Shown here: positions 44,538-52,190 of the stretch, in pieces
Layout: each line of letters starts with the position of its first letter
Numbering within the stretch: the first letter of the stretch is position 1
Source: Prado023 sp963818445
Lineage (GTDB): Bacteria > Actinomycetota > Actinomycetes > S36-B12 > CAIYMF01
DNA length: 64,000 nt
Direction: 5' to 3'
Assembly (NCBI GenBank): GCA_963818445.1
Contig: CAWFSG010000013.1
Span: 37,954-101,953, forward strand
Program-made: the position numbers and the translations under genes
The notes under the pieces: model-generated
Told to the model about the DNA's origin: nothing
Databases searched by the model: none
The model's input: only the letters and a program-made list of their open reading frames with translations

Positions 44538-45652
44538 GGGCTGTTCACCCACTCATCGGTTCCGTCGGCGAAGTGCTGGTGCTTCCAGATGGGCAGCCGG
44601 GCCTTCGCCTCGTCGACCAGCCAGGCGCAGGCCTCGAACGCCTCTGCGCGGTGGGCGGCGCTGACCGCGGCGACGAAGGCGGGGTCGCCGATGGCGAGGT
44701 CGCCGGTCCGGTGGCGGGCAGCGGCGGCCAGGACCCCGGGTCGGGTCCGGGCCTCGGCGACCACCTCGGCCAGGACCCGCCCGGCGTCCGGGTGGCCCTC
44801 GTAGTGCAGGCCGGTCACTGAGCGGCCGCGATCGTGGTCACGCACCACGCCGGTGAACGTCACGACGGCACCTGCTGCAGTGCGCAACACCTCCGCGGCG
44901 ACCTCCACCTCGCTGATCGGGGCCTCGCCCACGAGGTCGGCCAGGTGTGCGGCCGCCTGCGAGTCGCCCGCCGCGATTGTGCTGACGATTCCGACCTCAG
45001 GAACGTCGGAATCGTCAGCATCAGCCGACGTCCCCGGATCCCCGGGCCGAGGACGGGCATCTGGGTGACCGGCGCCCGCGGCCATCTGGACGGCGTGCTC
45101 CAGCAGCGCGCCGACGGCCGCCAACCCGTCGCGGACCCCGCCGGGGCTGCCCGGCAGCGCCAGGACCACTGCCCCGTCGAGGATCCCACCGAGGGCGCGG
45201 GACAGGTCAGCCGCCGGGACCCGTTCCCGGGACGCTGCCCGGATGGCCTCGCCGAGGCCGGGCAGCTCGCGCAGGCCGGTCGTGCGCAGCGCGTCGGGGG
45301 TGACGTCGCGCGGTCCCGCGCCGGTGCCGCCAGTCGTGACCACGACCCGGGCACCCTCGGCAATGGCAGCGCGCACGGCGGCCGCGATGGTGCCGGCATC
45401 ATCGGGGACGACGGTCACCCGGGTGACGTCGTGGCCCAGATCAGCCAGCAGGCCCGCGGCCAGCGGACCCGAGGTGTCGGCAGCGACGCCGGCAGCGGCC
45501 GAGTCCGAGCATGTGATCACGGCGGCGCGTGTCGGCGCCTTCGTGGTCGTGGTCCTCGTCGCGGTCCCGTCAGCAGCGGGGTCGGGCGCGGCGGGCCCGG
45601 ACGCGGCGGAGGTGGGAGCCGCGGTGGGGTCGTCATCGGGGGTCGCGCTCAT
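44534..45652 (-). CDS. MogA/MoaB - MoaE fusion
   Basis: A 372-residue two-domain protein of cofactor synthesis. Residues about 40-195 are a molybdopterin adenylyltransferase domain (AVITCSDSAAAGVAADTSG, VVVTTGGTGAGPRDVTPDA, ALPGSPGGVRDGL). A linker rich in P/D/G leads to a MoaE domain (about 235-372): GAVVTFTGVVRDHDRGRSV, LHYEGHPDAG, RHRTGDLAIGDPAFV and the catalytic-Lys region IWKHQHFADG. It would combine dithiolene insertion and adenylylation in one chain. Overlaps moaC by 4 bp (ATGA) and moaA by 4 bp. Confidence 0.92.
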   Translation of the reverse strand: MSATPDDDPTAAPTSAASGPAAPDPAADGTATRTTTTKAPTRAAVITCSDSAAAGVAADTSGPLAAGLLADLGHDVTRVTVVPDDAGTIAAAVRAAIAEGARVVVTTGGTGAGPRDVTPDALRTTGLRELPGLGEAIRAASRERVPAADLSRALGGILDGAVVLALPGSPGGVRDGLAAVGALLEHAVQMAAGAGHPDARPRPGDPGTSADADDSDVPEVGIVSTIAAGDSQAAAHLADLVGEAPISEVEVAAEVLRTAAGAVVTFTGVVRDHDRGRSVTGLHYEGHPDAGRVLAEVVAEARTRPGVLAAAARHRTGDLAIGDPAFVAAVSAAHRAEAFEACAWLVDEAKARLPIWKHQHFADGTDEWVNSP

Positions 45653-46116
45653 CGGCGCCAGGCCCCGTTCCGGCCGCCGTCCTTGGCCTCGACCTGGACG
45701 TCGCGCAGGGCGGCGTGCGGATCGACGGCCTTGACCATGTCGATGACCGCCAGCCCGGCGACGGCCACGGCGGTCAGGGCCTCCATCTCCACGCCCGTCC
45801 GGTCCGCGGTGCGCACGGTCGCGAGAATGTGCACCTCGTCGACCCCCTCCGCCACGTTCACCTCGATGTCAACCCCGTGCACCGCGATCGGGTGGCACAG
45901 GGGGATGAGGTCGGGGGTGCGCTTGGTGGCCATGATCCCGGCGATCCGGGCCACGGCCAGGACGTCGCCCTTGGGCACGTCCCCCGAGCGGATGAGGGTG
46001 GCGGCCGAGGTGGTGACACGTCCGCTGGCCGTCGCTGTGCGGGTGGTCACCTCGCGGTCGGCGACATCGACCATCCGGGCGTGGCCCGCGGCGTCGAGGT
46101 GGGTCAGGTCACTCAT
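45649..46116 (-). CDS. moaC: cyclic pyranopterin monophosphate synthase
   Basis: A 155-residue enzyme catalysing the second step of molybdenum-cofactor synthesis, to cPMP, following MoaA. Conserved ARMVDVADREVTTRTATA, KGDVLAVARIAGIMATKRT, PLCHPI (catalytic His) and TGVEMEALTAVAVAGLAVIDM with EMEAL and the catalytic Lys region MVKAVD. First gene of the minus-strand cofactor operon. The 34-base gap to the divergent mobA holds both promoters; AAGG precedes the ATG. Confidence 0.95.
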   Translation of the reverse strand: MSDLTHLDAAGHARMVDVADREVTTRTATASGRVTTSAATLIRSGDVPKGDVLAVARIAGIMATKRTPDLIPLCHPIAVHGVDIEVNVAEGVDEVHILATVRTADRTGVEMEALTAVAVAGLAVIDMVKAVDPHAALRDVQVEAKDGGRNGAWRR

Positions 46117-46138
46117 GACGGCCCTTCCGGTAGGCGCC

Positions 46139-46144
46139 TATTGT
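46139..46144 (+). promoter_or_regulatory. -10-like hexamer before mobA
   Basis: TATTGT ends six bases before GTG 46151 in the divergent moaC/mobA gap. The complementary strand offers CACAAT for moaC. Confidence 0.5.
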
Positions 46145-46150
46145 GCAGGG

Positions 46151-47093
46151 GTGGACGAGGTTCGGGCGACCCGATGGCCGGCCGGCAGCAGCGTGGTGGT
46201 GCTCACCGGTGGGGCCAGCCGCCGGCTCGGACGGGACAAGGCCACCAGCCCATGTCGGGCGGCCGACGTCTGGTCGACCGGCTCCTTGCCGACGTGCCGG
46301 CGGACGTGCCCGTCGTGATCGTCGGTCCTTCGCTGGACGCAATGACCCGCCCCGTGCGCTTCGTGCAGCGAGGATCCTCCGGGCTCCGGACCCCTGGCGG
46401 CGATCGGCGCCGGGCTGGCAGAGGTACGTACCCCGCTCGTGGGCCTGATCGCTGCCGACATGCCGTTCGCCCTGCCCGTCGTGGCCGAGGCGCTGTCGCG
46501 GCTCGCCCAGAGCCCCCGCCAGCCTCCCCCCATCGTCTCGACGTGGATCCGGTCCATCAAGTGGACCGAAGCGATGACTCAGGCACGATGCCGGGCGATG
46601 ACGCAGGCGTGGTGTCGGGGGCCGACGCCGTCGTGCCCGTCGACGCGGAGGGGTTCGCGCAGCTGCTCTGCGCGGCCTACCGGACGCAGGCGCTGCGCGA
46701 TGGCGCTGGCTGGGCTCGGGTCGTTGGTCGACCGACCGGTGCGGGTGCTCCTGTCCGGAGCTGGACGTGATGGAATGGCCGGTGCCCGCAGCCGCACTGG
46801 CTGACGTTGACACCCCGGAGCAGCTGACGGTGGCGCGCACCCGCGCGGCGGAGGAGGACAGGGACATGCAGGAATGGGTGGACGCGGTACGAGCGGCGCT
46901 GGGCGTGGACGTGGCCCTGGACATCGACGCGATCCTCGACGTCGCGCGCGACGCGGCGCACAACGTGGATCGCCCGGCTGCCCCAGTGACGGCCTACCTG
47001 CTCGGTGCCGCAGTGGCCGCGGGGGCAGATCCCGCCCAAGCCGCCCTCACGGTCGGCGAACTGGCCCGGGGCTGGGCTGCGCGAGAGCAGTGA
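46151..47093 (+). CDS. mobA: molybdenum cofactor guanylyltransferase fused to a DUF6457-like domain (several frameshifts)
   Basis: Adds GMP to molybdopterin to make the bis-MGD used by NarG. N-terminal nucleotide-binding VVVLTGGASRRLGRDKA, VPVVIVGPSLD, the metal site GLIAADMPFALP, and ADAVVPVDAEGFAQLLCAAY. After DVDTPEQLT a C-terminal domain (MQEWVDAVRAALGVDV, DAILDVARDAAHNVDRPAAP) matches DUF6457. The chain is scattered over frames by about five single-base changes (losses near 46240 and in C6 at 46527-46532; extra bases near 46376, 46701 and 46757). Correcting them gives one continuous product of about 313 residues. This density suggests sequence error, though decay cannot be excluded. Confidence 0.78.
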
Positions 47094-47124
47094 CGACGTC
47101 GACGCGGCGGGCAGGCAGCACCCG

Positions 47125-48310
47125 ATGACCCTCGTCGAGCCGCGGTGGGATGACGCGCGGGCCGCGTTGGCGGCCGCCGTGCGCCCCTTGGCCCCCGTCC
47201 GCCACGTCCTGGCCGCCTGCGACGGGCTGGTGCTGGCAGAGGACCTGGTGGCCCTGTGCGACCTGCCCTCGTTCGACACCTCGGCGATGGATGGCTGGGC
47301 CGTCTGCGGCCCCGGGCCCTGGACCGTCGTCGGCCAGTCGCTGGCCGGGCGACCGGTCCCCGGTCCGCTGACCCCGGGGCAGGCTGTCGTGATCGCCACC
47401 GGCGGCGTCGTGCCGCACGGAGCAGGTGCGGTGATCCGCAGCGAGGACGGCGAGGTCCGCCTGCGGGGTGGGGCCGAGATCCTCAGCGCCCCAGATCCGG
47501 ATGGCCCCACCCACGTCCGCCCCGCGGGGGAGGAGTGCGCCGCGGGTGAGCTGCTGGTACCGGCCGGCACGGTGCTCACCCCGGCCCAGATCGGCCTGGC
47601 AGCCGCCTCGGGCCATGACGAGCTCCTGGTCGTTCCCGCCCCTCGGGTGGCGCTGGTGCTGTTCGGCGACGAGCTGGCCACGGTCGGCATCCCGGCACCG
47701 GGACTCGTGCGGGACTCGCTCGGGCCGCAGGTGCCTGCCTGGGTCGCCCGCATGGGTGCCGACGTCGTCCTGATCGAGCGGTGCGAGGACACGCTGGCGA
47801 GCCCATGTCGAGGCGATCCGTCGAGCTGCCGCGGCCGCCGAGGTGGTGCTGACCACTGGGGGCACGGCGGCGGGGCCGGTCGACCACCTGCATGCCGCGA
47901 TCGCACAGTGCGAGGGCGAGGTGGTCATCGACAGCGTGGCCGTCCGTCCCGGCCACCCGATGCTGGCCGCCACGCTGGATCGCGGTCGAGCGTGGCTCGT
48001 CGGGCTCCCGGGGAACCCGCAGAGCGCGATCGTGACCCTCATGAGCCTGGGGGCGCCGCTCCTGGCAGGGCTTGCCGGCCGGCCCGCGGTACCGGAGCTG
48101 GCCGAGGTGCCCAGCGCTGAGGCCGTGGGAGCACCCGCGCACGAGGACCGGCTGGTCCTCGGTCGCCTGGTCGACGGGGCGTTCGCCCCCGGCAGCCATC
48201 TGGGCTCCGGGATGCTGCGCGGCCTGGGAGCGGCCACGGGGTTCGGCGTGCTGCCACCCGGCGGTGTCGGTGCCGGCGACCCGGTGCGGTGGCTCCCGCT
48301 GCCCCTCTGA
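47125..48310 (+). CDS. moeA: molybdopterin molybdenumtransferase MoeA (frameshifted)
   Basis: Inserts molybdate into adenylylated molybdopterin. Domain order is normal: VLAEDLVALCDLPSFDTSAMDGWAV (N-terminal signature), a beta segment with VVIATGGVVPHGAGAVI, then the MogA-like core with TTGGTAAGPVDHL and LPGNPQSAIV. The Thr/Gly loop differs slightly from the usual SGG(V/I)S. One extra C in the CCC run near 47806 splits the gene after CEDTLA; removing it restores VEAIRRAAAAEVVLTTGG. Corrected length about 394 residues. It follows mobA by about 30 bases. Confidence 0.88.
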
Positions 48311-48416
48311 CCGGCACGGACTGTCAGCGGCCCGCGACACGACGCGGGGACGGCCCGGTGCCGAGCGATCCCCGCGCCCGCATGGGTGCGCCGAGGGGCA
48401 GGGACCGCAGCGGAGG

Positions 48417-48467
48417 ACCGCGGGGCGGCTCCGCGGGCACACGCGCACCGTGGAACCGCCCCGCGGT
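48417..48467. terminator. bidirectional hairpin between moeA and narK
   Basis: ACCGCGGGGCGG (48417-48428) is perfectly complementary to CCGCCCCGCGGT (48456-48467), with three more pairs inside beyond one mismatch. It serves both converging genes. Confidence 0.75.
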
Positions 48468-48477
48468 CGTGGGCACA

Positions 48478-49833
48478 TCAGCTGGGCATCTCCGCGCCCG
48501 GCTTGGCGTAGAAGTGCCAGCACATCGCCGCACCGATGAGGCTGACGACGACGCCCAGCCAGTACAGCGCCTGCGTGTACCCGGTGGCGAACATGAGCCC
48601 GAAGACGAAGGGACCGAAGGCCGCGATGGCCGCGGTCCATCCGATGACCCCGCCGGCCTGCCGAGGTGGGAAGATCATGGGCATCTGCTTGAACGTCGAG
48701 GCGTTGCCGACCCCGGTGAAGAAGAAGATGGCGATCATCCCCCAGAAGAACTTCGAGAAGTCCGCAGCGGACGTCGGCGACAACTGGAGCGACGTGTATG
48801 CCGCTGAGGCGGCGATCCCCAACGCGGCGACCAGGGTCACCCTGGCCCCGCCGACACGGTCAGCGACGGGCCCCGCAAGGACGCGTGCGGCCGACCCGAC
48901 CAGGGCCCCGTAGAAGGCGTACTGCGCGGGGCTGACGCCCTCGGCACCGAAGACGGCCGACCCGTAGATCTGCTTGATCAGGAGGCCGAAGGAGGCGGCA
49001 AGCCCGGAGAAGGTTCCGAAGGTGATGATGTACATCAACGTCATGATCCAGGTGTGCTTGTTGCTGAAGATGTCAGTCTGCTGGCGCAAGCCGCGGGCCT
49101 GGACCGGCACGCTGCGCAGCAGCGACCAGGCGAGCACCGTCGCGACGAGGACGAAGGGCACCCAGATCCATGCCGCGTTCTGGTACCAGACGTCCTTCGT
49201 GGCGCCCGTGTCCGCGTTCGTGAACACCTGGGCGGCACCGATCAGGCCGAACCCGACGATCCACGGCGTGACGAACTGGACCACGCTGACACCGAAGTTG
49301 CCGATGCCCGCCTGAACGCCGAGGGCGGTGCCCTGCTTGGCCTTGGGGAAGAAGTAGGAGGTACTCGGCATGAACCCGCTGAACACCCCGCCGCCGATCC
49401 CCGCCATGACCGCCAGCACCAGGAGGGTCACGTAGGGCGTGTCGGGGTTCTGGACCGCGATCCCCCAACCGACGAGCGGGAACAGGAACAGCAGCGTGCT
49501 CATCCAGACGAGCTTGCGCGTCCCGATGACCGGTGGCAGGAACATCCACACCAGGCGCAGGCTCCCGCCCGCCAGGCCCGGCATCGCGGTGAGCCAGTAG
49601 AGCTGGCTCGTGGACAGGTCGAATCCGATGTTGTTCAGGACCGGGGCGAGTGCAGAGACGAGGAACCACGTGATGAAGCCCAGCGTCAGGCTGAACGTGG
49701 TGACCCACAGGGTCTTCCATGCCCTTCCGGAGTCCCAGGCCTCGGGGTCCTCGGGGGCCCAGCTCTCGAGCCAGTCAGCACCCTTGCGGGCTGCGGGAGC
49801 CTGTGGTGCGGTGGGTGTGGCCATCTCAGCCAT
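48478..49833 (-). CDS. narK2: nitrate/nitrite transporter (NarK2-like)
   Basis: A 451-residue major facilitator with twelve helices. Typical NarK features: TLWVTTFSLTLGFITWFLVSALAP (first helix, substrate Arg nearby), the nitrate-signature GIGGGVFSGFMPSTSYFFPKAKQGTALGVQAGIGNFGVS region, and GVGNASTFKQMPMIFPPRQAGGVIGW in the second half. The KAKQG and QAGIGNFG loops fit the nitrate/nitrite antiporter-like class. Its start overlaps the 3' end of the upstream transporter gene by eight bases, so both are made together. The type assignment is inference. Confidence 0.9.
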   Translation of the reverse strand: MAEMATPTAPQAPAARKGADWLESWAPEDPEAWDSGRAWKTLWVTTFSLTLGFITWFLVSALAPVLNNIGFDLSTSQLYWLTAMPGLAGGSLRLVWMFLPPVIGTRKLVWMSTLLFLFPLVGWGIAVQNPDTPYVTLLVLAVMAGIGGGVFSGFMPSTSYFFPKAKQGTALGVQAGIGNFGVSVVQFVTPWIVGFGLIGAAQVFTNADTGATKDVWYQNAAWIWVPFVLVATVLAWSLLRSVPVQARGLRQQTDIFSNKHTWIMTLMYIITFGTFSGLAASFGLLIKQIYGSAVFGAEGVSPAQYAFYGALVGSAARVLAGPVADRVGGARVTLVAALGIAASAAYTSLQLSPTSAADFSKFFWGMIAIFFFTGVGNASTFKQMPMIFPPRQAGGVIGWTAAIAAFGPFVFGLMFATGYTQALYWLGVVVSLIGAAMCWHFYAKPGAEMPS

Positions 49834-51244
49834 CCATCCTCTCCATGGTGGTGGCGCCGACCGCGACCGGCTCGGCAGGGGTGTGGGGCCCAGCGGCCGG
49901 GTCGGCCAGCTGGTCGTGCTCGAACTTGTTGGCCAGCTCGGGGCTGGCGGCGTGCAGCATGCGGTGGATGGTCAGGTGCATCCACAGCATCGCGACGGCC
50001 GTGACGGCGAACAGCACGAAGAACGTCGACTGCGGCATGCCGGTCCACCGGGCGGTGTAGGCGAACAGCAGCGGGAGGAAGAAGCCGCCCAGCGCACCCA
50101 GGGAGCCGACCAGGCCGCCGACAGCGCCCACGTCCCGCGGGAAGTACTCCGGGATGTGCTTGTAGACCGCAGCCTTGCCGATGCCCATCGCGCACCCGAT
50201 GATGAACACGAGGACCGCGAACAGCACGACCCCGACGCTCCAGGGCATGACCTCGCTCGAGGACCCGTCCGGGTTGGTCAGGACGATGTAGCCGTAGGGC
50301 ATCATCAGGATCCCGCTGGCGATGAGGATGATGCTGAAGGTCCAGTACATGACCCGCCGTGCGCCCACCCGGTCGCTCATCCAGCCGCCGAGGGGGCGCA
50401 GCAGTGAGGCGGGGAAGATGAAGGTCGCGGTCAGCAGCGCTCCGTGCGCGAGTGTCTGGTCGTAGACGTCGACGTAGTACTTGGGCAGCCACGCGGCCAG
50501 CGCGACGTAGGCGCCGAAGGTCACGACGTAGTAGAGGCTGAATCGCCAGACGCGCATCTGCTTGAGCGGCTGGAGGAGCTGGACGACGGTCCTGTCGGCG
50601 CCGGGCTTGTGGTCGTGCCGGGGGGAGGCGAACCAGGTGATGGCCGCCATGATGAGCAGGAGTACCGCGTACAGGAACGGGATGAACCGCCAGCCGCCGG
50701 GGATGAACCCGCCCATGTAACCGGCTGCGGGGACCGCCACGATCAGCGCCGGGCCGATGAACTTCGTGACCGAGGCGCCGACGTTCCCGGCGCCGAAGAT
50801 GCCCAGCGCGAGGCCCTGATGCTGCGGCGGCCACCATGCGGAGACCCAGGCGATGCCGACGCTGAACGAGTTGCCCGCGAACCCGACGAGGAACGCGTAG
50901 AACAGCAGCATCTGGTAGCTGGTGACCGTGGAGATCAAGTAGGCCGGCACGGCGGTCGCGGCCAACATGATGGCGAAGATCTTCCGGCCGCCCTGGCGAT
51001 CGGTGATGATGCCGGCCGGCAGTCGCCAGATCGCGCCGTTCAGCACGGCCACCGCCGTGATCCATGCCAGCTGCACGTCCGAGAGCCCGAACTCCGTGCG
51101 GATGGGGATCCCCAGGACCCCGAACATCAGCCAGACGGCGAACATGAGGGTGAAGGCGATGGTCGAGATGACCAGGACCCTGACCTTCCCGGGCTCCTCG
51201 GTCGCGCCCACCGGGGGTACCGCGGTGACGGTCGGTGCGGTCAT
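49826..51244 (-). CDS. narK1: nitrate transporter (NarK1-like)
   Basis: A 472-residue major facilitator of the nitrate/nitrite porter family with twelve helices. AFTLMFAVWLMFGVLGIPIR, the nitrate signature GFAGNSFSVGIAWVSAWWPP with GIFGAGNVGASVTK, and GIGKAAVYKHIPEYFPRDVGAVGG in the second half. It is first in a two-transporter transcript that faces away from narGHJI, so import of nitrate and exchange of nitrite are paired with the reductase. A good promoter (TTGCCG, 16 bases, TAGCCT on the minus strand, 51276-51303) precedes it; GGAG lies before the ATG. Confidence 0.9.
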   Translation of the reverse strand: MTAPTVTAVPPVGATEEPGKVRVLVISTIAFTLMFAVWLMFGVLGIPIRTEFGLSDVQLAWITAVAVLNGAIWRLPAGIITDRQGGRKIFAIMLAATAVPAYLISTVTSYQMLLFYAFLVGFAGNSFSVGIAWVSAWWPPQHQGLALGIFGAGNVGASVTKFIGPALIVAVPAAGYMGGFIPGGWRFIPFLYAVLLLIMAAITWFASPRHDHKPGADRTVVQLLQPLKQMRVWRFSLYYVVTFGAYVALAAWLPKYYVDVYDQTLAHGALLTATFIFPASLLRPLGGWMSDRVGARRVMYWTFSIILIASGILMMPYGYIVLTNPDGSSSEVMPWSVGVVLFAVLVFIIGCAMGIGKAAVYKHIPEYFPRDVGAVGGLVGSLGALGGFFLPLLFAYTARWTGMPQSTFFVLFAVTAVAMLWMHLTIHRMLHAASPELANKFEHDQLADPAAGPHTPAEPVAVGATTMERMDG

Positions 51245-51356
51245 GGTGCTGGCTCCTTCAGGTGGTGACGGCTGCAGGCTACACCTTTTGATCACAGCGG
51301 CAAACATTGACCCCGGGTTTATTCCCACGTCCGTGTTTATGTGGTAGACATGTTCC
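51245..51356. promoter_or_regulatory. divergent narK / regulator-narG control region
   Basis: Minus strand: -35 TTGCCG (51298-51303) and -10 TAGCCT (51276-51281), 16-base spacing. Plus strand: TAGACA (51345-51350) ends six bases before GTG 51357. Two inverted repeats are candidate operators: TTTG-N10-CAAA (51287-51304), next to TTGATCA, and CCACGT-N8-ATGTGG (51325-51344). The stretch is clearly richer in A/T than its surroundings. Confidence 0.55.
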
Positions 51357-52190
51357 GTGAGCGCGACGTCGATCCCCCTGCACTCGGTCGGGCGGGCCCT
51401 GGCTCGGATCGGAGCCGTGCGCGGCCCGCGCCCCGGTCCGACCGCGTCGGGCGGTGACTCGCGGGCGGCGGTCCTTGAGTTCATCGAGGCTGCCGACGAT
51501 GTCGTCCGGGTCGAGCAGATCTCCGAGGCTGTGGGCCTGCACCCCAACACGGTCCGCGGCCACCTCGATGCCCTGCTGGCCTCGGGGCGGATCACCCGGG
51601 TCCCGGACCAACGGTCCACCCGGGGGCGTCCGCACTGGCTGTACTCGGGGACGGCGTCGGCCTCGATCCGCGAGCTCGCCCGGGCCCTGGACTCCGAGCT
51701 CGACAGGGCCAGCGCCCCGGACGTCGCGCGACTGGCTGCGGCCACCTGGGCTGAGGCGGGACCCGACGTGGGCCCTGCTGACTCCGTCGAGGCTGCCGTC
51801 GACCAGGCGACCCGGGTGCTCACCGACTTCGGCTTCGAGGCGGTCCGCAACCCGGTCGGCGACGAGATCACGCTGCGGGCATGTCCCTATGCCGAGCTGG
51901 TGCACGAGCACCCCGTCATCTGCGACATCCACGCCGAGCTCCTCGGCGAGGTGCTCACCCGCACCGGCCAGCCGGTCACGCTGGCCAGCCTCGACGTGTT
52001 CCCCCGCCCGGGCCTGTGCGTGGCCCACCTGCGCCGTCCGGATGTCGACCCGGAGTGGACCGTGGAGCTGCCGGACCCCGCACCCCGGGCCAGGGTCTCG
52101 CGCTCCGGCTCCGCCGCCCGGCCTCCCGACAACCCACGGCACCGCGACCCAGAAGGCAGCGACCCCGTCCCCACGGAAGAAGAAGTGAAC
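51357..52190 (+). CDS. HTH regulator with three conserved cysteines, open into narG
   Basis: A 278-codon region. Residues about 35-95 form a winged helix (VRVEQISEAVGLHPNTVRGHL), and the C-terminal half carries ACPYAELVHEHPVICDIH and PGLCVAHL: Cys176 and Cys189 are separated by 12 residues, with Cys221 further on. This pattern resembles SufR/ArsR-type regulators that bind Fe-S clusters or sense O2/NO, so nitrate-respiration control is a good inference. There is no stop codon before NarG in this frame; a TGA in the next frame at 52186-52188 sits two bases before the NarG ATG. Either the stop was lost by an indel or the two are fused. Confidence 0.72.

Noticed and set aside
46151..47093. mobA as a true pseudogene
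   Set aside because: Five indels are many, but the coding bias and motifs remain intact in all segments, and neighbouring essential genes show the same type of error.
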